From NCBI GenBank assembly GCA_030653435.1, contig JAURZI010000149.1:1-49672 (forward strand): 49,672 nt of DNA. The letters are read 5' to 3'. Below are positions 35,831-45,106 of the stretch, piece after piece. Source of the stretch: Methylovulum sp. GTDB lineage: Bacteria; Pseudomonadota; Gammaproteobacteria; Methylococcales; Methylomonadaceae. The translations under genes and the position numbers were made by a program. Positions within the stretch are counted from its first letter, which is position 1, and every line of letters starts with the position of its first letter. The notes beneath the pieces were generated by a model that saw only the letters and a list, made by a program, of their open reading frames with translations, ran no database searches and had not been told where the DNA came from.

Positions 35831-38293
35831 GTGATTTTTAGGGCGCATACGCCGATTATTCTGATAGTGGATGACGAGCCGGTCAATGTCGAGATTTTGG
35901 CCACTTTATTGGGTCAGGAATACCACGTCAAAGTCGCAGGCAACGGCAAGACCGCTTTAGCCATCGCGGCTCAGCATCCGCAGCCCGACTTGATCTTGCT
36001 GGATGTGATGATGCCGGATATGGATGGTTTTGAAGTGTGCCGACAGCTAAAAGACCATGTTGCCACCCGCGACATATCGGTGATTTTTATTACCGCCGCA
36101 GCGGGTGAATTATCGGAAAGCCAGGGTCTCCAATTAGGCGCGGTGGATTACATCATCAAGCCCATCAACCGCGTCACGACCTTGCTGAGGGTAAAAAATC
36201 ACCTGGTCCTCATTCAGTTGCAACGGCGTTTGGTCGAGCGTGGCGGTTTTCTGGACACCTTGATAGAAAATGCCCCGCACGCCGTGTGGGTGTTAGCCAG
36301 AAACGACCGTTGGTTGCTGCTTAACAAAACCGCGTTGGCTTTGCTGGAATGCGACGACTTGCAGCAAGCCAACAGCCTCCCGGCTTTTGCCTTTGTCGAT
36401 GCGCCTTATCGCCAAGCTTACATAGCAAGCCACCAACTGGCCTTAGCTGGCGGCTCTACGGTCCTCGAACTGGAGATCACCGGTGTCAAGGCTACCCGGC
36501 GTTGGCTGGAAATCAGCGTGTCATCGCTGTCCGACGCCTACCACCAGATTATCGCCACGCTGTCTGTGGCTAATGACATCACTCAGCGCAAGCAAGGCGA
36601 AGCCGGTTTGCGCTTGTCCGCCAAGCTGCTTGAAAACGCCCAGGAAGGCATTCTGATCACTGACTTGAATGGGAAAATCCAAAATTTGAACCCGGCTTTT
36701 TCGCGTATTACCGGCTACGAACGCGATGATGTGCTGGGCCGTAACCCCAAGCTGTTGAAATCCGGCTTGCAATCGGATGAGTTTTACCAGCTGCTCTGGA
36801 AATCCATTCAAAACGACGGTTTTTGGCAAGGTGAAATCTGGAATCGTAAGAAAAACGGCGAGTTAGTTCCGGAATGGCTGTCTATCACCCGCATCCATGA
36901 CGACCACGGGCGGCCTGAGTGTTATCTGGGGGTGTACACCGATATCACCAAAATCAAACAACATGAAGAGCAACTGAAACAAATCGCCCATTACGACGCC
37001 TTGACCGGCATCCCCAACCGTATTTTGCTGGATGACCGCATGAAACAGGGTATTGCCCGGTGCAAGCGTGAACAGAAGCTACTGGCGGTCTGTTATCTTG
37101 ATCTGGATGGTTTCAAGGCGGTTAATGACGAAATAGGGCATGCAGCCGGCGATCTGGTGTTGATCGAATGTGCCCGGCGTATTACTCAGGTGATCCGCGA
37201 AATGGACACCGTTGCACGCCTGGGTGGCGATGAGTTTGTGGTTTTGCTGCAAGACATTGGTCATGCCGGGGAGTGTTCGGCCACCCTGGATCGGCTGCTG
37301 GCCGCCATTTCTGTGCCGGTGGTTATCGGTAACCGTATGTTTGGGGTAGGCGCAAGCATCGGCATTGCCTTGTATCCGCCCGATGGTGAAGAGCCTGATT
37401 TGTTGCTGCGTCATGCCGATCAGGCTATGTATATCGCCAAACAATCGGGCAAGAACCGTTATCACTTCTTTGATGCCGAGCAGGATGACCGCTTGCGCCG
37501 CTTTAACGGGGCCTTGCAGCGGATTTACCAGGCCTTCGACGATGAGGAACTGGAATTGTTCTATCAACCCAAGGTTGATTTACAAACTCACCGGGTTATC
37601 GGTGCGGAAGCGTTGATCCGTTGGAGACACCCTGAGCGCGGCCTGTTATCGCCGCTGGAATTTTTGCCGTTTATCGAGCAAACCGATCTGGAAATCAGGC
37701 TAGGTGATTGGGTGATAGATAAAGCGCTGACCCAGTTAAGAGAGTGGCAGCAGCAAGGCCTAGTCCTCGAATTGTCTATCAATATTACCGCCAATCATCT
37801 GCAAGCCGATAATTTCGTCGTTAATTTGCAAAAAAAGCTGGCTGCCTATCCTGAGTTGGCAAACGGTGCTTTACAAATCGAAATCCTGGAAACTGTAGCG
37901 CTGGAAGATTTCGACAAAGTGCGCGGCATTATTACCGCCAGCCAGGCATTCGGCGTTAGTTTTGCACTGGATGACTTCGGTACCGGTTATTCATCGCTGA
38001 CTTTTTTGCGTAATCTGCCCGTCGATACCATCAAGATCGACCAGAGCTTTATTCGCGATATGCTTGTGGATCAGAGCGACTATGCCATTATTCAGGGCAT
38101 TATCGCGTTGGCTAATGTCTTTGATCGGCAAATCGTCGCGGAAGGGGTCGAGACCATGGCGCATTTTCAGGCTTTGGCCGGGATGGATTGTCACATTGCC
38201 CAGGGCTTTGGCATAGCAAGGCCGATGCCCGCAGGCGATTTTGTCCTGTGGTGTATTAATTACGCTGCCGACCAGCGTACTCATCCCATTTGA
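35831..38293 (+). CDS. REC-PAS-PAS-GGDEF-EAL c-di-GMP signalling protein (second copy)
   Basis: An 820-aa response regulator with the same layout as the protein at 22116. Receiver Asp58 is in LILLDVMMPDMDGF; a PAS-like segment follows from about residue 125 to 260, then a second PAS (ENAQEGILITDLNGKIQNLNPAF). GGDEF is intact (RLGGDEFVVLL, about 464), and so is EAL (GAEALIRWRHPERG about 592, LEDFDKV, LDDFGTGYSSL, TIKIDQSF, VAEGVET). GTG 35831 is preferred to GTG 35786 because AAGGAAA lies 7 nt upstream. The cognate kinase may be the hybrid kinase downstream, which carries its own HPt domain. The REP pair between the two genes makes co-transcription uncertain. Confidence 0.93.
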   Translation: MIFRAHTPIILIVDDEPVNVEILATLLGQEYHVKVAGNGKTALAIAAQHPQPDLILLDVMMPDMDGFEVCRQLKDHVATRDISVIFITAAAGELSESQGLQLGAVDYIIKPINRVTTLLRVKNHLVLIQLQRRLVERGGFLDTLIENAPHAVWVLARNDRWLLLNKTALALLECDDLQQANSLPAFAFVDAPYRQAYIASHQLALAGGSTVLELEITGVKATRRWLEISVSSLSDAYHQIIATLSVANDITQRKQGEAGLRLSAKLLENAQEGILITDLNGKIQNLNPAFSRITGYERDDVLGRNPKLLKSGLQSDEFYQLLWKSIQNDGFWQGEIWNRKKNGELVPEWLSITRIHDDHGRPECYLGVYTDITKIKQHEEQLKQIAHYDALTGIPNRILLDDRMKQGIARCKREQKLLAVCYLDLDGFKAVNDEIGHAAGDLVLIECARRITQVIREMDTVARLGGDEFVVLLQDIGHAGECSATLDRLLAAISVPVVIGNRMFGVGASIGIALYPPDGEEPDLLLRHADQAMYIAKQSGKNRYHFFDAEQDDRLRRFNGALQRIYQAFDDEELELFYQPKVDLQTHRVIGAEALIRWRHPERGLLSPLEFLPFIEQTDLEIRLGDWVIDKALTQLREWQQQGLVLELSINITANHLQADNFVVNLQKKLAAYPELANGALQIEILETVALEDFDKVRGIITASQAFGVSFALDDFGTGYSSLTFLRNLPVDTIKIDQSFIRDMLVDQSDYAIIQGIIALANVFDRQIVAEGVETMAHFQALAGMDCHIAQGFGIARPMPAGDFVLWCINYAADQRTHPI

Positions 38294-38397
38294 GCGGGAG
38301 GCTGTAGCCTTAGCTTTACACGGATTTTTGTCATTTTAAAGTTATGTGTTTCCCAAATAAGAAGGGCGTAAGAGGTAATTATTCAACCTTTTCCACC

Positions 38398-38462
38398 GTA
38401 GGGCGCGCCGAGCGCGCCATCGACGACTCGGTACCGGAAAAGGCGCGCTCGGCGCGCCCTAC
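38398..38462. repeat. GTAG-type inverted REP pair, copy 3 (perfect)
   Basis: Left unit 38398-38418 is GTAG plus a GGCGCGC-CGA-GCGCGCC palindrome. Right unit 38442-38462 is its exact reverse complement, ending CCTAC. All 21 positions pair, and the loop is 23 nt. It is the best preserved of the three and sits between the GGDEF-EAL gene and the giant hybrid kinase. The remaining 38294-38555 shows no gene. Confidence 0.85.
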
Positions 38463-38555
38463 TACTACGTTTCTTAGGAATGTGCAGGATACAACCCGAC
38501 AACACTAACGAAGTTGTTTCCTGTGCGCGTAGATCATATTGTATACAGCGTGAAA

Positions 38556-41500
38556 ATGACCAGAGAATCCTTTCGACCTTATGCTTGGCCACTGCACATA
38601 ATCGTCCTGGCGGTAGCCTATTTTATAACCGGTAAACTCGGCATTTATTTGGCTATACCCCCAGGTTATGCAACAGCCATTTGGCCGCCTTCCGGTATTG
38701 CTTTGGCGGGCGTCCTGATCTGTGGATACCGTGTGTGGCCGGGTATAGTCCTGGGGTCGTTCCTGGTTAATATCCCGACATCATTAGTGGTTGCCCCGTC
38801 CTTAGACTTGCTGCGTCCAATAATAGGCACGTTGGCTATAGGCTGCGGTGCGAGCTTGCAAGCTATCGCAGGCGCGTATTTAGTTAAACGCTTTGCCGGT
38901 TTCCCCAATTCGCTGTCCAAAGAGAAAGAAATCTTTTTGTTCTTGTTCTTTGGAGGCGTGTTAGGCGCACTGGTCAATTCGACTATTGCCGTCTCCATCT
39001 TAGTGGTCATGGCGAAGATTCCCGCTGCAAATTTCCTGGTCAACTGGGGAACTTGGTGGATGGGAGATGTATTAGGCATATTTATTTTTACCCCGCTAGC
39101 TTTGCTCTGGACGCAACATCCAGGGGAATCTTGGCGTGACAGGCGCCTTGCGGTGACGCTGCCCATGCTTGCCATGTTTATGCTGACCACGGCAGCCGTG
39201 TATTATGAAGGGCAACACAACAACGAGCGTTTACGGCTTGATTTTAATCAACATGCCGCCGAATTGAGCGCTGCATTGGAAAAGTCGATTTCAGCCCATA
39301 TTAATCTGCTGCGTTCCATAGGCAGTTTCTATGCCGCTTCGCCTACGGTTGACCGGACAGCCTTTCGGATTTTCAGCACCCATTCATTGGATAATTATCA
39401 AGGTATCCAGGCGCTGGGATGGAATCCGCGTATTCCGGCATCTGAACGGGACGTCTTCGAACGCGGCGTACAAAGCGAAGGCTACCCAAATTTCCGCATC
39501 ACCGAGCGGGATGCCCAGCATCATGTTTTAGTGGCGGGAAACCGTGCGGAATACGTTCCCGTAGGTTTCATTGAACCCTACCAGGGGAACGAGAGCGCCC
39601 TGGGTTATGATGTATATTCCGATGATTTACGGCGTGAGGCTCTTGATAGGGCCAGGGATAGCGGAGACATTGCGGCCACTGCCCGGCTTACTTTAGTTCA
39701 GGAACGCGAAGACCAATATGCGATACTTGCTTTTATGCCTGTTTATCGCAAAGGTTTGCCGCACAATACATTGGCGGAACGGCGTAGCCATATCTTAGGT
39801 TATGTCGTTGCGGTATTTCGGGGTGAAAATATTGTCACTACGGCACTTAAAGGCTTGAATCAAGAAAAGCTGTCTTACCGGCTAATTGACGCGAGCGCAC
39901 CGGCAACCGAACAGGTGTTTTTTGCCAATAACGCGCAAGCATTGAAACCCCTCATCCTGCAAGAACAAGGCTTGTTCGGCAGAAAAATTGCGCTGGCAAG
40001 CAGCTTTGCCATTCCGGTAGGGGGGCGGTCATGGCGGTTTGAGGTCGCTGCCACGCAAGATTATTTTGCCTACCAGCGATCAGACAATGCCTGGTTAATT
40101 TTGTTGGCGGGCCTCATGCTGACCAGCATGGCAGGCACTATCGCCATGGCGTCTTCAGGCCGCGAAAGCGTGCTCCGGCAATTGGTGAAAGAACGCACGA
40201 TGGCGTTGACGCAAAGCGAGGCGTATTTTCGCGCCACTTTCGAGGAAGCACCGGTCGGTGTGGTCAATGTGTCGTTGGAAGGGCATTTTTTAAATGTGAA
40301 TCAAGGCTTTTGCGATTTCGTCGGTTACCGGCGCGATGAACTGTTAGGCATGACTATCAGCCAAGTGACGCACGCCGATTATCATCAGTCCGATGCCCTC
40401 ATGATTAAGAAAGCTTTAGCGGGCGAGACTTCCAGGTTCAATATAGAGAAACAGTATTTACGCAAAAACGGTGTAGCTGTCTGGGGTAATTTATCGGCGC
40501 AACTGCTCCGCCGGATTGATGGATCACCGGATTACTTCGTCGCCATTATCGAGAATATCAGTCGACGCAAACAAGCGGAAGCACAACAGGCCAATTCCTT
40601 GTCATTGCTATATGCCACGTTGGAATCCACCAATGACGCCATTCTGGTTGTTGACCTGAACAACACCTGGGTATTACACAACCGCCGCTTTGTTGACTTG
40701 TGGCATATCACCGACGATATTCTTGCCGGCAAGGACGATAAGGCCGCATTAGCCTATGTGTTGGATCAATTAGATGACAGGACCGCCTTTTTACAAAAAG
40801 TGCACGAACTCTATGCGGCCCCGGAAGCCAGTTCTTTCGATTTCGTTAAATTTAAGGATGGCAGAATCATAGAACGCTATTCGATACCGCAGCGCAGTGA
40901 TGGCAAGGTAATCGGCAGGGTGTGGAGTTTCCGCGATGTCACCGAACGGGAACTGGCTGAACAGGCCTTGAAAAGGGAAGGCGAGAAGAACCTGATGCTA
41001 TTACGTAATGCCAGCGACGGCATTCATATCCTCGACACCGACGGTAATATCCTCGAGGCCAGCGATTCATTTTGCGCCATGCTGGGCTACCGGCGTGATG
41101 AAATGCTGGGTATGAACGTCAACCAATGGGATGCCAATTTTTCCAATACCGAGTGTATCCGGCTACTCAGGCAACAGTTCAAAGAGCCGGTACGCTCCCT
41201 GTTCGAGTCCCGTCACCGCTGCAAGGACGGGACGGTTATTGATGTCGAGATCAGTGGTTTTCCGCTGGAATTGGATGGCAAGCCGGTGTTGTTCAACTCC
41301 TCGCGCGATATTGCCGCACGCAAGGCTGCTGAAATCTCGTTGCGTAAGCTCTCTTTAGCCGTGGAGCAAAGCCCGTGTTCAATTGTGATCACCGACCCGG
41401 ATGGAAACATCGAGTATGTCAACGAGACGTTCGTCAAGATAGCGGGCTACCGTCGTGATGAAGTGATCGGAAAAAATCCGCGCCTGCTGCGCTCCGGCAA

Positions 41501-44500
41501 GACGCCGAAAGCAGTCTATGACGGGATGTGGGCTACCTTGAATGCAGGCGGGGTATGGAAAGGTGAACTCATCAATAAAACCAAGGCCGGAATCGAATAC
41601 ACGGAATCCGTATTGATATCGCCGGTATTCCAGTCCGACGGAACAATCACCCATTATGTGGGCATTAAAGAGGATATTACCGCCAGTAAACAGGCGGATT
41701 TGCTGTTGCAAGAATCGGAACAGCGTTTCCGTAATCTTGCCGACGCCGCGCCGGTGCTGATTTGGTTGGCGGATATAGACCGGCGTCATGTTTGGTTTAA
41801 TCAAACCTGGCTGGATTTCACCGGCCGCCCCATAACGCAGGAATATGGGAACGGCTGGGTCGAGGGTGTGCATCCCGACGATGCGTTACGCTGCCTGGAT
41901 ATTTACACTAGCCATTTCGACCACCGCGAACCTTTCTTTATGGAATATCGCCTGAAACGCAGCGACGGCGAATACCGATGGGTTCAAGATAATGGCGTAC
42001 CCCGCTTCGACGCTGATGGAACGTTTGCCGGCTATATCGGTTCTTGCTCGGATATAACGGACATGCGGCAGGCGCAGGAGCAACTCCAGCTCAGTCATGA
42101 CCTGTTCACGTCGTTATCCCGGCAAGTTCCTGGCGTGCTTTACCAGTTCAGGCTTTTTCCTGACGGGCGCACAAGTATTCCGTTCGCCAGTACAGCGCTC
42201 AAAGACCTTTACCCAGTCAGCCCTGAACAGGTGGACGAAGATGCGTCGCCGGTGTTTGCGATGCTGCACGCTGACGACTATGGACGGGTCATGGCCGGCA
42301 TCCAGGAGTCAGCACGGACCTTACAGCCTTGGCAGCTGGAATACCGGGCCAATCTGCCCCAACAAGGTGTTCGTTGGCTTTCCGACCTGGCCCAGCCAGA
42401 AAGACTGGGTGACGGCAGTACGCTCTGGCATGGTTTCATTACTGATATCACCGAACAAGTGATTGCCCGGAATGAAGCCCGACAAACCAAGGAAGCACTG
42501 GAGAGCATCCTTTCCTCTGCCACCAAAACCAGCATCATCGCGACCGATGCGGATGGATTGATCACTATGTTTAATCGCGGGGCAGAACGCATGCTGGGTT
42601 ACAGCTCTGAGGAAATGGTCGGCAAACAGACACCGGCGCTTATCCATCTGCAAGAAGAAGTCGAACAGCGGGGCCGGGAGTTGACGCTGGAACTAGGTCG
42701 GCCTGTCTTCGGATTTCAGGTCTTTGTTGAAAAAGCCGCACAATTAGGGCAGGAATCCAGAGAATGGGCCTATGTCCGTAAAGACGGCTCAAGCTTAACG
42801 GTTTCCTTGGTGGTGACGACTATCCGTAATCAAAAGAGTGAAATTACCGGTTACCTGGGAATCGCCGAGGATATTAGTGAACGCAGACTAGCTGAAAATG
42901 AACGCGCGTTGCTGCTGAAAATTATTGAGGATGCGCCGGATTTTATTGCCACGGCAGATCTGCATGGCCACCTAAAGTACCTTAACACTGCGGGAGCCCG
43001 GTTGGTTGATCTGCCTGCTGATGTTGATCTGGCGAATTTGGAAATCAAGGATATGCACCCGGACTGGGCGACAAAACAGATATGGGAAATTGGCATGCCA
43101 ACCGTGCTACGGCAGGGTTTCTGGCAGCATGAAACGGCCTTGCGGGGAAAAAATGGCCGGGAGATACCGGTGTCCCAATTGTTGCTGCTCCATCGCGATG
43201 CCTTGGGCAACCCGGTGCTGTTATCCACCGTCATGCGCGACATCACCGTCCACAAACAGGCTGAACAGGCCTTGCGCCAAGCCAAGGAAGCGGCGGAGAG
43301 CTTGGCCCGATCCAAGTCGGAATTTCTGGCGAACATGTCGCATGAAATCCGCACACCGATGAACGCTATTATCGGCCTGTCGTATTTGGCGCTGAGTAAA
43401 GCGGTTTCCCCTGAAATACGGGATTATCTGGACAAGATTCACAGCGCATCAAATAATCTGCTGGGCATTCTCAACGATATCCTCGATTTCTCAAAACTGG
43501 AAGCCGGACGCATATCCATTGACCCGGCGCCCTTCGATCTTGATGCCATACTGGGCAATCTCCGCAATCTGTTTGCCGACCGCGCACAACAGAAACGCTT
43601 GGTTCTCAACATGGAGGTTGCGCCCGATGTGCCCCGCAACCTGGTGGGAGATGCGCTAAGGCTGCAACAGGTTTTAACCAATTTGCTGGGTAATGGCGTC
43701 AAATTTACCGAGCATGGCTCAGTCACGCTCAAAATTGTTGTCCAGGACATGGATTCATCGAAAGTGCGCCTGCTATTTTGTGTTGAGGACACCGGTATTG
43801 GCCTGTCGGCCGACGACCGCAAAAAGCTGTTCCAGCCGTTCAGCCAGGTCGATGGCTCCAATAGCCGCCGTTTTGGCGGGACAGGCCTGGGCTTAGTGAT
43901 CAGCCATAATTTGCTGCAAATGATGGGCGGGGAGTTTTCGGTAGCAAGTTCGCCGGGTAAGGGCAGCGCTTTTAGTTTCGAGCTGGTGATGGGCGTGTCG
44001 TCATCCGTCCAGCGCAAGGATAGGTTGCAGCTATCAGTCACCGCCGCGACGCTGGGCGATATGGGCAAGGCGCTAGCCGGGAGCCGTGTTCTGGTTGCGG
44101 AAGATAATCCCGTCAATCAACAGGTCGTGCGCGAGATTCTTAAGCAGTCTGGGGTTGATGTGGGGATGGTCAATAATGGCAAGGAAGCGATGGCCTGTTT
44201 GGAGCATGGTGTTTTTGACGCCGTATTGATGGATATGCACATGCCTGAAATGGACGGCTTTGAAGCAACAAAACTGATCCGCAGTCAGCCGCGTTTTGCC
44301 GGTCTGCCGTTGATCGCGCTGACAGCTGGTGTAACCCAAGAAGAACGGGATAGATGTATGGCCTTGGGCATGGACGATTTCATTGAAAAGCCGGTTAAGC
44401 CGCAAAAATTGATAGCAACGCTGGCGCGATGGATTAGGCCCGTTAGCTCAGCAGCAATGGATACGGCCAAATCCATGCCTGCACAGCCATCCGGTCTGGG

Positions 44501-45077
44501 CAGCCCGCCTGATTTCGACCTGCATAATCTATTGGAGTTGTTAGGCAACGATCAAGAGCTTGCAACGCAGCTGTTATTGACGTTTATGGAGAGCATGAAA
44601 AACTTTCCCGACGACATCGAGGCCATGGTCTTAGCCGGGGATTTTGCCTCAGCCGGGCGGCGGGCACACACGATAAAAGGGGCGTCCGGCACTATCGGCG
44701 CCGTGCGCTTGCATGCCGCAGCGGCGGCGTTGGAAGCCGAACTCAAAGCGGGTCTGTTTGCCGCCGCGTTCGGTACCTTCCGTGAGGCGTTTAACCAAAC
44801 CATGTCTCTTATCGCCACACTGTATGAGCCGGAAAATATACCGTCGTCCCCCCCCGGCAATGCCGAGGCGCTGAATGCCGCCGGCGCCGAACTGGACAGG
44901 CTGCTTAAAGAAAGCGATTTTATTTCCGAAGCCTTGTTGAATACGCTCAAGCCCCATCTGGCATTAACCCAACTGGACCAATTTGCCCAATTGCGTAAAT
45001 TGATTAAAAACCTCCAGTATGACGAAGCCCGCAAGCTGTTGCGGCAACTTGCCAAGCTGCCCGAAAGTGAAATGTAA
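38556..45077 (+). CDS. MASE1-CHASE-PAS8 hybrid histidine kinase with REC and HPt domains
   Basis: A 2173-aa membrane kinase. The N-terminus is a MASE1-type sensor with many membrane helices (GKLGIYLAIPPGYATAIWPPSG), then a periplasmic CHASE domain (GYDVYSDDLRREALDRARDSGD) and a further helix. Eight PAS/PAC modules follow, beginning near residues 554, 681, 805, 928, 1048, 1175, 1308 and 1448. HisKA carries His1596 in MSHEIRTPMNAIIG; the ATPase domain has DTGIGLS and RFGGTGLGLVIS; the receiver has Asp1893 in DAVLMDMHMPEMDG; HPt His2038 is in RRAHTIKGASGTIG. It is a complete phosphorelay in one chain. ATG 38556 is preferred, but no clear ribosome-binding site is seen; the frame opens at 38514. 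Confidence 0.93.
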   Translation: MTRESFRPYAWPLHIIVLAVAYFITGKLGIYLAIPPGYATAIWPPSGIALAGVLICGYRVWPGIVLGSFLVNIPTSLVVAPSLDLLRPIIGTLAIGCGASLQAIAGAYLVKRFAGFPNSLSKEKEIFLFLFFGGVLGALVNSTIAVSILVVMAKIPAANFLVNWGTWWMGDVLGIFIFTPLALLWTQHPGESWRDRRLAVTLPMLAMFMLTTAAVYYEGQHNNERLRLDFNQHAAELSAALEKSISAHINLLRSIGSFYAASPTVDRTAFRIFSTHSLDNYQGIQALGWNPRIPASERDVFERGVQSEGYPNFRITERDAQHHVLVAGNRAEYVPVGFIEPYQGNESALGYDVYSDDLRREALDRARDSGDIAATARLTLVQEREDQYAILAFMPVYRKGLPHNTLAERRSHILGYVVAVFRGENIVTTALKGLNQEKLSYRLIDASAPATEQVFFANNAQALKPLILQEQGLFGRKIALASSFAIPVGGRSWRFEVAATQDYFAYQRSDNAWLILLAGLMLTSMAGTIAMASSGRESVLRQLVKERTMALTQSEAYFRATFEEAPVGVVNVSLEGHFLNVNQGFCDFVGYRRDELLGMTISQVTHADYHQSDALMIKKALAGETSRFNIEKQYLRKNGVAVWGNLSAQLLRRIDGSPDYFVAIIENISRRKQAEAQQANSLSLLYATLESTNDAILVVDLNNTWVLHNRRFVDLWHITDDILAGKDDKAALAYVLDQLDDRTAFLQKVHELYAAPEASSFDFVKFKDGRIIERYSIPQRSDGKVIGRVWSFRDVTERELAEQALKREGEKNLMLLRNASDGIHILDTDGNILEASDSFCAMLGYRRDEMLGMNVNQWDANFSNTECIRLLRQQFKEPVRSLFESRHRCKDGTVIDVEISGFPLELDGKPVLFNSSRDIAARKAAEISLRKLSLAVEQSPCSIVITDPDGNIEYVNETFVKIAGYRRDEVIGKNPRLLRSGKTPKAVYDGMWATLNAGGVWKGELINKTKAGIEYTESVLISPVFQSDGTITHYVGIKEDITASKQADLLLQESEQRFRNLADAAPVLIWLADIDRRHVWFNQTWLDFTGRPITQEYGNGWVEGVHPDDALRCLDIYTSHFDHREPFFMEYRLKRSDGEYRWVQDNGVPRFDADGTFAGYIGSCSDITDMRQAQEQLQLSHDLFTSLSRQVPGVLYQFRLFPDGRTSIPFASTALKDLYPVSPEQVDEDASPVFAMLHADDYGRVMAGIQESARTLQPWQLEYRANLPQQGVRWLSDLAQPERLGDGSTLWHGFITDITEQVIARNEARQTKEALESILSSATKTSIIATDADGLITMFNRGAERMLGYSSEEMVGKQTPALIHLQEEVEQRGRELTLELGRPVFGFQVFVEKAAQLGQESREWAYVRKDGSSLTVSLVVTTIRNQKSEITGYLGIAEDISERRLAENERALLLKIIEDAPDFIATADLHGHLKYLNTAGARLVDLPADVDLANLEIKDMHPDWATKQIWEIGMPTVLRQGFWQHETALRGKNGREIPVSQLLLLHRDALGNPVLLSTVMRDITVHKQAEQALRQAKEAAESLARSKSEFLANMSHEIRTPMNAIIGLSYLALSKAVSPEIRDYLDKIHSASNNLLGILNDILDFSKLEAGRISIDPAPFDLDAILGNLRNLFADRAQQKRLVLNMEVAPDVPRNLVGDALRLQQVLTNLLGNGVKFTEHGSVTLKIVVQDMDSSKVRLLFCVEDTGIGLSADDRKKLFQPFSQVDGSNSRRFGGTGLGLVISHNLLQMMGGEFSVASSPGKGSAFSFELVMGVSSSVQRKDRLQLSVTAATLGDMGKALAGSRVLVAEDNPVNQQVVREILKQSGVDVGMVNNGKEAMACLEHGVFDAVLMDMHMPEMDGFEATKLIRSQPRFAGLPLIALTAGVTQEERDRCMALGMDDFIEKPVKPQKLIATLARWIRPVSSAAMDTAKSMPAQPSGLGSPPDFDLHNLLELLGNDQELATQLLLTFMESMKNFPDDIEAMVLAGDFASAGRRAHTIKGASGTIGAVRLHAAAAALEAELKAGLFAAAFGTFREAFNQTMSLIATLYEPENIPSSPPGNAEALNAAGAELDRLLKESDFISEALLNTLKPHLALTQLDQFAQLRKLIKNLQYDEARKLLRQLAKLPESEM

Positions 45078-45106
45078 GCGTCCAGTCGGTTTTGGCCTGG
45101 GGAAGG

